From assembly GCF_002258785.1 (NCBI RefSeq), contig NZ_NOYI01000008.1, positions 62,001 through 126,000 on the forward strand: 64,000 bases of DNA, in the 5' to 3' direction. This document shows, one piece after another, positions 44,119 through 52,744 of this stretch; the stretch's first letter is position 1, and every line of letters begins with the position of its first letter. A program made the position numbers and the translations under genes. This DNA comes from Rhodococcus sp. 06-235-1A. GTDB lineage: Bacteria; Actinomycetota; Actinomycetes; Mycobacteriales; Mycobacteriaceae. Below the pieces are notes generated by a model that saw only the letters and a program-made list of their open reading frames with translations, was not told where the DNA came from and did no database searches.

Positions 44119-44161
44119 CCTACTCCTCAGGCTTCGGTCACACCTCGTGTAGATCCCGGGG

Positions 44162-44175
44162 CGTCGAGTGGAGCA
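44162..44175 (+). repeat. Dispersed repeat copy
   Basis: CGTCGAGTGGAGCA, shared in its first 12 bases with 23859-23870 and 43595-43606. It lies in the 137-base gap between two convergent genes, where no promoter is needed, so it is more likely a repeat than a regulatory site. Confidence 0.55.
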
Positions 44176-44255
44176 GAACTTGCTGAGCCCCGACCCCGCG
44201 GGTGCGAGGCGCCGGAACGACAGAACTTCTCGGCCCGCAGCCGCTGAACACCGCC

Positions 44256-45017
44256 TCAGACCAGCAGATCCACCGCTGCAGGGCGGCCCAATCGGTAGCC
44301 CTGCAGCAAGTCTGCCCCGATCGACGTGGCCGCCTCGAGATCGTCGTCGGTCTCGATGCCCTCGAACACGCACCGAGCCTCGGTCTTTCGTGCGAACTCG
44401 AGTACCAGTTCGGCCAGGGCCGACTTCGCTCTGTTGTTCCTCATGTCGCGGACGACGAAGGCGTCGAGCTTGACGATCTCCGGTTCGAGCAGAACGAGGT
44501 GACGCATTCCCGCGTACCCGGATCCCACATCGTCGACCGCTATCGCGACCCCGCCCCGTCGGAGTTCGCCCACTACGGCCAGCACCGCGTCCTCGTCGTC
44601 GAGGGCGGCATGCTCGGTGATCTCGACGACCAGTGGCCGACGTGTCGCGACGTCGCGAAGCAACTCCACCAGTGCAGCATCGGCCAACAGCGTTGCCGCG
44701 CTGAGGTTCACCGCAACGAAAGGTCCGACCGGCAGACGAGTGGCTTCGTCCAAGGCCTTGACGGCGGCCGATCGGTCCAGAGCAGGCCCGAGGCCGCACT
44801 GCGCCGCGTCGGCGAACCACGCTTCGGTGGCACCGCCGCCGGCCGGAAAGCGAGACAGGGCCTCGTATCCCTCGATCTCGCCGTCGCACGCACGCACGAT
44901 CGGTTGGAAGACGATACTCGGCCCACCGCCGGCGATCACCGCCTCCACCCGCCGCCTCGACCGCAACAACGTCGAGCGCAGCGGTGTGGACGCGGCCCTA
45001 GTCGACGGGATCGGCAT
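44256..45017 (-). CDS. EAL-domain c-di-GMP phosphodiesterase
   Basis: A 253-residue stand-alone EAL protein without a sensor domain or membrane helix. It hydrolyses cyclic di-GMP if active. Key residues look complete: EGYEALSRF (EAL Glu), FVAVNLSAATL (Asn), VVEITEH (Glu), AVDDVGSGYAG (two Asp), IVKLDAFVV (Lys), CVFEGIET (Glu) and LLQGYRLG (Gln). It lies 62 nt downstream of the GMC oxidase gene on the same strand. It could link c-di-GMP to exopolysaccharide output, but that is speculative. Confidence 0.88.
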   Translation of the reverse strand: MPIPSTRAASTPLRSTLLRSRRRVEAVIAGGGPSIVFQPIVRACDGEIEGYEALSRFPAGGGATEAWFADAAQCGLGPALDRSAAVKALDEATRLPVGPFVAVNLSAATLLADAALVELLRDVATRRPLVVEITEHAALDDEDAVLAVVGELRRGGVAIAVDDVGSGYAGMRHLVLLEPEIVKLDAFVVRDMRNNRAKSALAELVLEFARKTEARCVFEGIETDDDLEAATSIGADLLQGYRLGRPAAVDLLV

Positions 45018-45079
45018 GCGCTGCGGTGGCTCCGATCATGGTGCGATACAGATGCATCGGTCTCTTTCTGCGGAGGGAA

Positions 45080-46669
45080 TCAGATAACGGAGCCGACGTC
45101 GCCGGCAACGATGTTGTCCAGTGCCCGCTCGGCGAGCGCGGCGATGGTCATCGACGGATTGCAGGCCGCGGTGTTGCCGGGCATCAATGCGCCGTCCAGC
45201 ACGTACAGTCCGCGCTGGCCGTGTACGCGGCCGTCCAGATCGCACACCGGACCCATGTTCGCCCCACCCAACGCATGCCAGGTGGACGGAAACAGCGCAT
45301 TGGTGTCGGTGAGGATGCTGCCCGAACCGGCGATGCGACGCACCGTCGGATCGATGGAGCCGTTCTGAATGATGGAGTCGCCGTTGGCCGGCCAGTACAA
45401 CTGAGCTCGGTCGCGTGCGGAATCGTAGGCGAAGTGGCCGCGACCGTCACTGACTCCGTAGCCGACGAGCATCGTGCTGTGGGCATCGACACCCAACGGC
45501 GGAATGGATGCCTGAATGACCGTGTGAGCGGTACGCGGATCGTCCCAGTTCAAGCTGCCGAACACCACCGGACCACCCTGCGGCGTACCGAACTGTTGCT
45601 CGATGCTCGACCACACGTAGATGCGATCGGCATTGGTTCCCCAGCCCTGCCCGAGTTCGTCCGGCAGATCGGGAATGGCCCCGGTGGCGCTCGCCCGAAC
45701 GAGCATCTTGGTGGTGTTCAGACTGCCGGCGGCCATGATCAGTGCACCTGCGGTGAGAATCTTGTTCTCCAACACCGTTCCGTCGGAGTAGATTCGGTCG
45801 ACGTGGACGGTCCAGCGACCGTCGGCAGCACGCTCGATGTGCGTGACGTTGTGCTGGGTCGCAACGGTGGCCAGCCCGGTTGCCTCGGCTGCGGCGATGT
45901 AGGTGACATCGACAGAATGCTTGCCGCCGTTGTTGACTCCGAACGCACCGGAGCCGTCGGTGTACGACGGCTTCATGACCCCCCGCGTCTCGTCGAGGGC
46001 GTAATTCCAGTCGATCGGCATCGGAATCTTCGACACCGGCAGCCCCGCCCGGCGCGCACTGTCTGCGAACACCCGCGCCGCTCGGTAATTGGGCGTGGCG
46101 ATCAACTCGTCGGGAGCCTGCTCGAGCTGCAGCATTCGCGCCACTCGTGGATAGTGCACACGGTTCAGAACAGACCAATCCAGTCCGGCCGGAAAGTGCT
46201 CCTCGAACACCGCCTGCGAGGGCTGCAGCGTCATTCCCTGGTAAATCAGGGATCCGCCACCCACGCCGGCAGCGCACAGCGCCGTCATGTTGTCTCCGGG
46301 CACCGCCTCGAGCAAGCCGACGTACGGATCGAACGGAACCGGCCTACCGAACAGGTTTGGACTCGAGCCGTACCACAGCATCCGCTTGTCCGGCGCGGTC
46401 GCGTTGGGGAAAGTATCTGCATTCGGCCCTGTGATCCAACGCTTTCCGCGCTCGAGCACCAGGACGGAAATGCCGGCCTCGGCCAGGCGGAGCGCCGCGA
46501 CGCCACCACCGAAACCCGATCCGATGACGATCACGCGATGATCCTCGCGGGTGAGCGGAACCTGCGCTCTGGCACCGGTGGCTGCTCGGGCAACGCCGGT
46601 ACCCGACACTGCGGCGAGGCCTGCAACCGCGGTGGCGCCCAGAAACGACCGCCGATTCAAGTTCCCCAC
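45080..46669 (-). CDS. Tat-exported GMC oxidoreductase, cholesterol-oxidase-like
   Basis: A 529-residue flavoprotein of the actinobacterial cholesterol oxidase type. The twin-arginine signal reads NRRSFLGATAVAGLAAVSG. The FAD motif is VIVIGSGFGGGVAALRLAEA, and the substrate side has STWHALGGANMG (His like His447 of Streptomyces ChoA) and TAACNPSMTIAALAERAL (Asn like Asn485). At the place of ChoA Glu361 the sequence appears to read STMLVGYGVSDG, with no Glu, so isomerising activity is doubtful. A GTG start with GGGGGG upstream. TetR gene upstream is a likely controller. Confidence 0.85.
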   Translation of the reverse strand: MGNLNRRSFLGATAVAGLAAVSGTGVARAATGARAQVPLTREDHRVIVIGSGFGGGVAALRLAEAGISVLVLERGKRWITGPNADTFPNATAPDKRMLWYGSSPNLFGRPVPFDPYVGLLEAVPGDNMTALCAAGVGGGSLIYQGMTLQPSQAVFEEHFPAGLDWSVLNRVHYPRVARMLQLEQAPDELIATPNYRAARVFADSARRAGLPVSKIPMPIDWNYALDETRGVMKPSYTDGSGAFGVNNGGKHSVDVTYIAAAEATGLATVATQHNVTHIERAADGRWTVHVDRIYSDGTVLENKILTAGALIMAAGSLNTTKMLVRASATGAIPDLPDELGQGWGTNADRIYVWSSIEQQFGTPQGGPVVFGSLNWDDPRTAHTVIQASIPPLGVDAHSTMLVGYGVSDGRGHFAYDSARDRAQLYWPANGDSIIQNGSIDPTVRRIAGSGSILTDTNALFPSTWHALGGANMGPVCDLDGRVHGQRGLYVLDGALMPGNTAACNPSMTIAALAERALDNIVAGDVGSVI

Positions 46670-46731
46670 GTACCCCCCAATGGTGTGCGGCAGCGTGCAT
46701 CGAGACCTGTGTCACGCGCACATGCCGTGCA

Positions 46732-46773
46732 AAACTAGACAGAGGAGGGATCAAGTGTCAAGTTTTGGACACT
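46732..46773 (-). promoter_or_regulatory. GMC oxidase promoter with overlapping palindrome
   Basis: On the minus strand TTGACA (46761-46756) and TAGTTT (46737-46732) are spaced by 18 bp. Arms AGTGTC (46754-46759) and GACACT (46768-46773), 8 bases apart, overlap the -35 and also the stop codon of the upstream TetR gene. This gives the oxidase its own regulated promoter. Confidence 0.6.
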
Positions 46774-47323
46774 ACGAGAACGGCAGGACGGGAATCAACC
46801 AGCGCTCGAGATAGCGACGCAACCCGTCGTCGTCGTGGATCGACGGGTCGTCGAACAGGATGACCGACAGCGCCACCCGCACGAGGACGGCATCGATATT
46901 GTGGAACTGTGTGGAATCGAAGCCGGGATTTCGCTCGATGTATCTGTCGAGGAATTGACGTACCACCGGTTCGGCACGTTCCATCACGTCCGCGTCGAAC
47001 AGTGGGTTCGCGTTACCCGAGCGCAGCAACGAGTTCAGAACCGGTTCTCGCCGTATGAGATGGCGCGCAGCGACCACTGTCTCGACAACGAACTCCGCAG
47101 GCGTTTCGGCCTGATCGGCCTTCTCCCTGATGGCACCCAACACATCGACGACCAGGCCCACCATCGCCTCGGAGATCATGTCCTCACGGGTGGTGAAGAT
47201 CGAATACACCGTCTGCCGCGTCACCCCAGCAGCACGCGCGGCCGCGGCTATCGTGACGTCCTCGAATCCGCCCTCGGCAATGAGCCCGAGCGTTGCGTCG
47301 AGAATCTTCTGCTTGGACCGCAT
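46772..47323 (-). CDS. TetR-family regulator
   Basis: A 183-residue TetR protein starting MRSKQKILDATLGLIAEGGF. The recognition helix is VTIAAAARAAGVTRQTVYSIF, shortened here to its core RAAGVTRQTVYSIF. ATG 47323 starts at the family N-terminus; the frame is open to 47416, which would overlap the divergent esterase region. It lies directly upstream of the GMC oxidase and divergent from the carboxylesterase, so it may control either. Confidence 0.87.
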   Translation of the reverse strand: MRSKQKILDATLGLIAEGGFEDVTIAAAARAAGVTRQTVYSIFTTREDMISEAMVGLVVDVLGAIREKADQAETPAEFVVETVVAARHLIRREPVLNSLLRSGNANPLFDADVMERAEPVVRQFLDRYIERNPGFDSTQFHNIDAVLVRVALSVILFDDPSIHDDDGLRRYLERWLIPVLPFS

Positions 47324-47418
47324 GGTCCGATTATGACGGCACCCCACCGTTGCGACCTCATCCGACGACGGGCCGGAGACGATAAGCTCGCGCGTGTTCA
47401 ACAGATGGGGGGTCACAC

Positions 47419-48723
47419 GTGAACGACGAAACGACAGCCGGGGCGGGGCGACGAACGATCACCGGTACCACCAGCGGAGACCTCGAAGCGGTCGACGCCG
47501 ACGGCCTCATCCACGCTCGGGGAATTCCCTACGCCACCGCCACGCGATTTCGTAGGCCCGAACCGGTCGACACCCCGGGCACGACGCGCGACGCCACCCG
47601 ACGCGGCCCGGTGTGCATCCAACTGCCCTCCCGGCTCGACAATGTCACGGGCCCGATGGTCGACGGGCTCGAACAGAGCGAGGACTGCCTCGTGTTGTCG
47701 GTGACCGCTCCCACCGAGGCAGAAGGACTTCCGGTGATGGTGTGGCTGCACGGCGGTGGCTACGTCTCCGGTGGCGGGGAAGCCGAGAGATTCGACGCCG
47801 ACCACCTCGTTCGGGAGGGTGTCGTGGTGGTCAGTGTCACCTTCCGGCTCGGCGGATTCGGTTACCTGACCCCGAAAGGCTCAGGGGACAGCAACATCGG
47901 TATGCAGGATCAGATCGCAGCACTGCGCTGGGTGTCGACCAACATCGCTCGATTCGGCGGTGACCCGCACAACGTGACGTTGTTCGGGCAGTCTGCGGGC
48001 GGCGATGCCGTCCTCGCGCTGATGGCGTGCGAGTCGGCTGCAGGGTTGTTCTCGAGGGCAATCGTGCAGAGCGCGCCTCTCGGGTTGCGTTCGGGCCGTT
48101 CGGCTCTGTACGACACGGCCCGAAAGGCTTTCGCAGCACACTTTCGTACCGACCCGGCCACCGCTCCCGCGACGGATGTCCTCGATGCAGAGCGTGCCGT
48201 GACGAAGGCCGTGCGCAGGTTCGGTGCTGCAGGCGGAATGCCGTTCGGGCCGGTTGCTCACCTCGAGCCCCTGTCCGGTGACCCCGAGGCCGCCCTACGC
48301 AGAACTGCACCTCGCGTCGAACTTCTGATCGGTCACACCAGAGACGATGCTTCACCGTTCGTGAATGTCGTATCGAACACGTTGCGGTTGAACAGGTTCG
48401 GCATCATCAGTTCGACGCTGACCGCACCGGTCGTCCGTCTCGTCACCAACCTGCTGTTCGGCGTCGACGGCATGGTGAAGATGTGGCACCGCGCCGGCGG
48501 TCAGGTCGCGTCGTACCGAATCGATTGGGCACCGAAAGGCGCACCGTTGGGGGCCTGCCACAGCATCGAATTGCCGTTGCTGTTCGGTGACGCGTGGTGG
48601 GACGCGCCGATGTTGGCCGGCAATACTCCACCGGAGGCGTTGGCCGCCACGGTGCGGCAGACATGGGCCGCGTTCGCCAGAGAAGGAGTGGCCGGGCTGC
48701 CCGGGCGCTCGATGGTGTTCTGA
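47419..48723 (+). CDS. Carboxylesterase family (type B) protein
   Basis: A 434-residue alpha/beta hydrolase. The oxyanion region is MVWLHGGGYVSGGGEAE near 108, the nucleophile elbow is TLFGQSAGGDAVLA (Ser near 192, GQSAG rather than GESAG), and the His lies in LGACHSIELPLLFGD near 380. It is somewhat shorter than typical type B esterases (about 500). No signal peptide. GTG start at 47419. It hydrolyses carboxylic esters; given neighbours, steryl or terpenoid esters are possible. Confidence 0.87.
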   Translation: MNDETTAGAGRRTITGTTSGDLEAVDADGLIHARGIPYATATRFRRPEPVDTPGTTRDATRRGPVCIQLPSRLDNVTGPMVDGLEQSEDCLVLSVTAPTEAEGLPVMVWLHGGGYVSGGGEAERFDADHLVREGVVVVSVTFRLGGFGYLTPKGSGDSNIGMQDQIAALRWVSTNIARFGGDPHNVTLFGQSAGGDAVLALMACESAAGLFSRAIVQSAPLGLRSGRSALYDTARKAFAAHFRTDPATAPATDVLDAERAVTKAVRRFGAAGGMPFGPVAHLEPLSGDPEAALRRTAPRVELLIGHTRDDASPFVNVVSNTLRLNRFGIISSTLTAPVVRLVTNLLFGVDGMVKMWHRAGGQVASYRIDWAPKGAPLGACHSIELPLLFGDAWWDAPMLAGNTPPEALAATVRQTWAAFAREGVAGLPGRSMVF

Positions 48724-48744
48724 TCGGCCCACCCTCTCCGATCG

Positions 48745-49125
48745 TCAGAGCTGCGTGTCGGCAAGCACACCGGCAACAACAAAACCTCCGGCGATGGCGC
48801 AGCCTGCCACGCGCGTCCGTTGCGGCAGATACGCGGTGAGAGCGAAGGCGCCGGTGTCCCAGACATCGACTACCACCCCGGCGCGCAGCAAGGGCCGCAC
48901 CAACTTCGGTGCGTACCTGGTGGCCGCGTACAGCCCGCCACCGATGTAGATCTCTCGAATTCCGAAGGTACGTGCGGCAGCTCGCGTGGTCGCCACTGCG
49001 GCCTCGGGACCGGCGAGGAGTTCGTTGGCCCGCGTGGGGGCGATCATGTGGGCGACGCCGATTGCGGCGCGGCCCAACCCGACGATCTCGGGAAGGCGTC
49101 GAACGAGTGTGGTGCCGATGGCCAT
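48745..49125 (-). CDS. Small hydrophobic protein at the end of the P450 operon
   Basis: A 126-residue protein with weakly hydrophobic helices (about 55-72 and 105-122) and otherwise alanine-rich helices. It begins MAIGTTLVRRLPEIVGLGRA 11 nt after the reductase stop, so it belongs to the P450 operon. It could be a membrane partner of the oxidation system. I do not recognise the family; the open frame extending upstream to 49518 is antisense-like and not used. Confidence 0.7.
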   Translation of the reverse strand: MAIGTTLVRRLPEIVGLGRAAIGVAHMIAPTRANELLAGPEAAVATTRAAARTFGIREIYIGGGLYAATRYAPKLVRPLLRAGVVVDVWDTGAFALTAYLPQRTRVAGCAIAGGFVVAGVLADTQL

Positions 49126-49136
49126 GAGTGTGTTCC

Positions 49137-50279
49137 TTAGTTGGTCGAGACGGCGCTGTCGCGGGCCAGCCGCCGGAGCAGGCCGACGGGTTTCTTGATG
49201 CCGAAGGCCACGATGGTGGTGCGGCCGTCGTTGTGACTCCATTGCAGGAGAGCCGATCCCTCGTCCACGGACCCTTCGAGAACGGTCGGTTCTCCGTCGA
49301 GCGGAAGGGGGCCAACAACTTTGATGGACAGCCCCAGGATCTCGGTCCAGAAATAGTCGTCGGTGGGTGCACACGTCGGCTCGAGGCCGAGCGCGGACGC
49401 AGCAGCCACTTTGCCCTGCGCGACGGCATTGGACCAGAACGGGGCCCGACCGGGTCCGGTTCGCAAGTAGGCGACGTCGCCTGCCGCGAACACGTCGGGA
49501 ACTGCTGTGGCGCAGCATTCGTCGACAGCGACACCCCGAGCATCAGCGATACCGGTGCCGGTCAGCCACCCGGTCTCGGGCACATCGCCCGCGCAGGTGA
49601 CCACCACATCCGCCTCGAGGGTGCGACCCGCGCACTCGATCCCGGAGACGGGGCTGCCCACCAACGAGACCGGGCTGTCGGCACGGAGAAACTGCACCGA
49701 CGCCGCCTCGGCGCGTGCTGCGATCGCGTCGGACAGGAAGGGGCCGAGCAGCCGCCGCAACGGAGGGTCGACATCGACGACAGTCACCGCGATGCCGCGA
49801 GCCACGCAGGCACTCGCAACTTCCAAGCCGAGGAAGCCTGCCCCGACGACGACTGCTGTTCGAGCCGTGTCCAGTTCGGTGCGCAGCGCTCGGACGTCGG
49901 CGAACGTCCGCAATACGTTCTCGCCCAGTTGATCCGCCCCGGCGATACGCCGTGCAGACGCCCCTGTCGCCACGATGAGGGCGTCATAGGGAACGTCGGT
50001 GCCGTCGGCCGTTGTCACGGTACGGCGATCGGTGTTCACCGACACAGCAAGATCGACGATCGAGATGATGTCGAGATCGGTCAGATCCCATGTCTCTGCC
50101 TCGGCCCCATCACCTTTGAGGACATGCTTCGACAACGGCGGCCTGGCGTAGTAGCCGTCGGGGTCCGCACCGATCATCGTCAGAGCGCCATCGTGACCCC
50201 GCGCGCGGAGCTCACGGGCCGCGGTGCAGCCTGCGATGGAGTCACCGACGATGACGATGCGGCGTTGGGCGGTGCTCAC
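49137..50279 (-). CDS. Ferredoxin reductase (FAD/NAD(P)H) of the P450 system
   Basis: A 380-residue reductase of the putidaredoxin/rhodocoxin reductase type. The FAD motif is RRIVIVGDSIAGCTAARELR; the NAD(P) motif is AVVVGAGFLGLEVASACVA near 145; the second FAD contact VFAAGDVAYLRTG near 275. It passes electrons from NAD(P)H to the small ferredoxin encoded just upstream. GTG 50279 overlaps the ferredoxin stop by 3 nt. The open frame upstream of it overlaps ferredoxin. Confidence 0.93.
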   Translation of the reverse strand: MSTAQRRIVIVGDSIAGCTAARELRARGHDGALTMIGADPDGYYARPPLSKHVLKGDGAEAETWDLTDLDIISIVDLAVSVNTDRRTVTTADGTDVPYDALIVATGASARRIAGADQLGENVLRTFADVRALRTELDTARTAVVVGAGFLGLEVASACVARGIAVTVVDVDPPLRRLLGPFLSDAIAARAEAASVQFLRADSPVSLVGSPVSGIECAGRTLEADVVVTCAGDVPETGWLTGTGIADARGVAVDECCATAVPDVFAAGDVAYLRTGPGRAPFWSNAVAQGKVAAASALGLEPTCAPTDDYFWTEILGLSIKVVGPLPLDGEPTVLEGSVDEGSALLQWSHNDGRTTIVAFGIKKPVGLLRRLARDSAVSTN

Positions 50280-50473
50280 TTGCTCTCTCGGAGGGCCGCT
50301 ACCGGACAGACGCCGATCGCCGAACGGGCCGCGGAAGCAAGGCCCTCCGGTATCTCGTCGTTGTCGAAGGCGTAGTGCAGTTCGCCCTCGTCGTCCAGGC
50401 TGAACACCTTCGGAGCCTGCTCGGCGCAGATGCCATGGCCTTCGCACCGATCCCAGTCGACGTCGATTCTCAT
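50276..50473 (-). CDS. [3Fe-4S] ferredoxin of the P450 system
   Basis: A 65-residue ferredoxin. Cys ligands occur as RCEGHGICAEQAP and, near the end, IGVCPVAALRES, the three-Cys arrangement typical of 3Fe-4S ferredoxins that serve bacterial P450s. It starts MRIDVDWDRCEG and overlaps the P450 stop by 4 nt. It carries single electrons from the reductase to the P450. Confidence 0.95.
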   Translation of the reverse strand: MRIDVDWDRCEGHGICAEQAPKVFSLDDEGELHYAFDNDEIPEGLASAARSAIGVCPVAALRESK

Positions 50474-51672
50474 TTCTGTGTCCCTTCTGTGGCCACCAGT
50501 GTCAGCGGCAAGTGTTCGTAACGGTGAATGACGTTGTTCACGGCCCGTTTCGGCGTACCCGAGGGGACGAACCGTTCGACTCTTCGCGCCAGTACCCGGA
50601 GCATGGTCTGCGCTTCGAGGCGTGCCAGACCCTGACCCGCACACCCGTGCACTCCGGATCCGAAGCCGAGTTGCCGAGCGGCGTCACGGGTGACGTCGAA
50701 TGCATCGGGGTTGTCCCACTCGCGTTCGTCCCGGTTTGCCGACGCGTAGATGACCAGCACGCGTGCACCTTTCGGGATTCGCGATCCATCGATCTCGACG
50801 TCGCGCACTGCTCTGCGAGAGAACGCCCTGATGGGTGACTCGTACCTGACGACCTCGTTGACGGCATTCGGGATCAGATCAGGGTCTTGCCGAATGGCCT
50901 GCCACTGTTCGGGGTGGCGGGCGAACAGATCGAGCGCACCGGAGATCGCTCCGATCGTCGTATCGAGTGATGGGCCGAGGTAGTCGATCATCAACGCCGG
51001 GCATGCAGACTTGTCGATCCTGTTCTCGTCGGCGGCTTTCAGCACGTCGTCGCCCATGCTCCCGGGAATCACCGATCGCTGCCGCACTACCTGTTTGGAG
51101 AACGCGAGCATCTCGGTGGCGGCCTTCACCGCGGTGACGGAGTGGCGATTGACGGGTCCGAGTGAGTCGAATGTTGCTCCAGCCCAACGAAGTAGCTCCT
51201 CGCGCCCGTCTTCGGGCCACCCCACCAGGTCGGGCACCACGGACATCGGCAGCGCCGTCGCAAGATCGTCGACACCGTCGACGATTGTCTTGCTCAGGGC
51301 CGCGTCGACGATGCTCTCCGCCTTCTCCTCCACCGCCGCCTTCATCTTTCGCACAGCCTTCGGGGTCAAGCGGTGCGCGAGAACCGCACGCTTGGTCGCG
51401 TGCTCCTCACCGTCGCTGTTGAGCGTCGTGCCGCGTCCGAGCCTGTTGGCCACCGGATTGAGTGCGACTCCGTCCCCCGAGACGAAGGTCTCGTCGTCGA
51501 GCAGAACGGCCTTGCAGTCGGCATAGCGCGAGATGGCGAACACTTGCTGCCGCGGCAACCACACCACCGGGCCGAGCGCCCGGAGCCTCGCGTAATGCGG
51601 GTACGGATCGAGGATCGCATCGGTGGAGTAGATGTCGGTGCGGTACTGCGGGATCGTCGCGTTCGGTGTCAT
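50470..51672 (-). CDS. Cytochrome P450
   Basis: A 400-residue soluble P450. The heme-binding loop is FGSGVHGCAGQGLARLE with the Cys ligand near 349. The ExxR motif is NEVVRYESPIRAFSRRA near 280. The I-helix reads YLGPSLDTTIGAI: the acid-Thr pair is kept, but the usual Ala/Gly-Gly before it is Pro-Ser. ATG 51672 has GAAGGA upstream and matches the normal family length. It forms an operon with ferredoxin, reductase and a small protein and faces a TetR gene. It hydroxylates an unknown hydrophobic substrate. Confidence 0.93.
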   Translation of the reverse strand: MTPNATIPQYRTDIYSTDAILDPYPHYARLRALGPVVWLPRQQVFAISRYADCKAVLLDDETFVSGDGVALNPVANRLGRGTTLNSDGEEHATKRAVLAHRLTPKAVRKMKAAVEEKAESIVDAALSKTIVDGVDDLATALPMSVVPDLVGWPEDGREELLRWAGATFDSLGPVNRHSVTAVKAATEMLAFSKQVVRQRSVIPGSMGDDVLKAADENRIDKSACPALMIDYLGPSLDTTIGAISGALDLFARHPEQWQAIRQDPDLIPNAVNEVVRYESPIRAFSRRAVRDVEIDGSRIPKGARVLVIYASANRDEREWDNPDAFDVTRDAARQLGFGSGVHGCAGQGLARLEAQTMLRVLARRVERFVPSGTPKRAVNNVIHRYEHLPLTLVATEGTQK

Positions 51673-51725
51673 GGGGTCCTTCGCCGCCGCTGGGAGAGTA
51701 AGTTCACCCTGCCTGCACAGGATAT

Positions 51726-51782
51726 TGACGATATCGTCACCCATAGCCCAGCCGCCCGTCAAGCTTTTTGACGAAATCGTCA
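51726..51782. promoter_or_regulatory. Two matched TetR operators between P450 and TetR genes
   Basis: TGACGATATCGTCA (51726-51739) is a perfect 14-bp palindrome; TGACGAAATCGTCA (51769-51782) has the same 6-bp arms around AA. Centres are 43 bp apart (about four turns). One lies 53 nt from the P450 start and the other 51 nt from the TetR start, so each promoter seems to have its own site. Confidence 0.85.
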
Positions 51783-51833
51783 TATCTGGTCCGGGATAGG
51801 CTGGCCGCACAACCGTCGAGTAGGAGCAGACCC

Positions 51834-52502
51834 GTGGTCGAAGGCAACCGTGTCGCGCGCCGAAAGGCTCGCACCAGAGGTGCACTCGTCAAAGCCGCGC
51901 AAGGATTGCTGGCGAGCGGCAACACCACTGCGTCCGTTCTGGAGATCACGCAGGCCGCCGACGTCAGCAACGGATCGTTCTACAACTACTTCGAGACCAA
52001 AGAAGAGCTGTGGCAGGCGGCCATCGACTCCGCCCTCGAATCTGCCGGCGACTATCTCGACTCGCTCACCGTCGACCTGGACGACGCGGTCGAGAAGTTC
52101 ACCCAGTCGTTCCGATTGTCCGGACGGCTCTTCCGCCTCGAGCCGGAACTGAGTCGTGTTCTGCTCAACTCCGAGGCCGCGGCATTCGCCGCCGCCGGGG
52201 GCCTGGCACCGCGTTCACGTCGCGATATCGAATCGGCCGCCGAACAAGGGCGATTCGATGTGGACGACGCCGATCTCGCACTCGCGATCGTGGCCGGTTC
52301 ATTGCTGTCCATGGGGCGACTGCTGCTCGCCGAACCCGACCGCGACGAAGCAGCAACCGTGGACGGCACGACACAACGCGTTCTGCGGGCACTCGGAATC
52401 TCTGCTGCAGAGGCCGAAACCTTGTGCAGCCGTGAACTTCCGACGTCCTACAGCGGCGGAGTACACGCCGCCCTCGACCCCACCGCACAGTCGTTCACCT
52501 AG
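51834..52502 (+). CDS. TetR-family repressor of the P450 operon
   Basis: A 222-residue TetR protein. The HTH is VARRKARTRGALVKAAQGLL, then EITQAADVSNGSFYNYFETK and EELWQAAID. GTG 51834 has TAGGAG 7 nt upstream. The C-terminal domain resembles those of regulators binding hydrophobic ligands. The two palindromes between it and the P450 imply repression of both genes, probably lifted by the P450 substrate. Confidence 0.9.
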   Translation: MVEGNRVARRKARTRGALVKAAQGLLASGNTTASVLEITQAADVSNGSFYNYFETKEELWQAAIDSALESAGDYLDSLTVDLDDAVEKFTQSFRLSGRLFRLEPELSRVLLNSEAAAFAAAGGLAPRSRRDIESAAEQGRFDVDDADLALAIVAGSLLSMGRLLLAEPDRDEAATVDGTTQRVLRALGISAAEAETLCSRELPTSYSGGVHAALDPTAQSFT

Positions 52503-52527
52503 ACCGCACGAGCGAAGGTCCGCGCAA

Positions 52528-52740
52528 TCAGTCGTCCACGGCCCTGAGCGCGACGCTCAGAGCCTCTTGCGCAGATATATCGGCGTCTATCGCACTGCGC
52601 AACTCGGCATCGTCGAGGTCGACCAGCAACGGAAGATCGGTGTCGGACTGCCCGCGTACATCGGCCAGTACGTGCTCACGATCTTTCGCTCGCCGATAGA
52701 CGGCAAGAGCCTCGTCCTGCTTCTCTCGTGCGGTGTCCAT
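52528..52740 (-). CDS. Small acidic protein, unknown
   Basis: A 70-residue, strongly acidic helical protein (MDTAREKQDEALAVYRRAK at the start, LLVDLDDAELRSAIDADIS in the middle). The start is 4 nt after the stop of the previous small gene, which suggests coupling. An upstream in-frame ATG at 52830 would give 100 residues and overlap that gene. No known family is recognised. Confidence 0.55.
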   Translation of the reverse strand: MDTAREKQDEALAVYRRAKDREHVLADVRGQSDTDLPLLVDLDDAELRSAIDADISAQEALSVALRAVDD

Positions 52741-52744
52741 GCCG

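Noticed and set aside
45003..45062. 19-codon frame just upstream of the EAL gene (MHLYRTMIGATAAHADPVD)
   Set aside because: A possible upstream peptide, but no good ribosome site and no conserved feature; too little support.
45026..46738. 570-residue forward frame antisense to the GMC oxidase
   Set aside because: Gene-length but lacks any domain; the oxidase on the other strand has a Tat signal and FAD motif.
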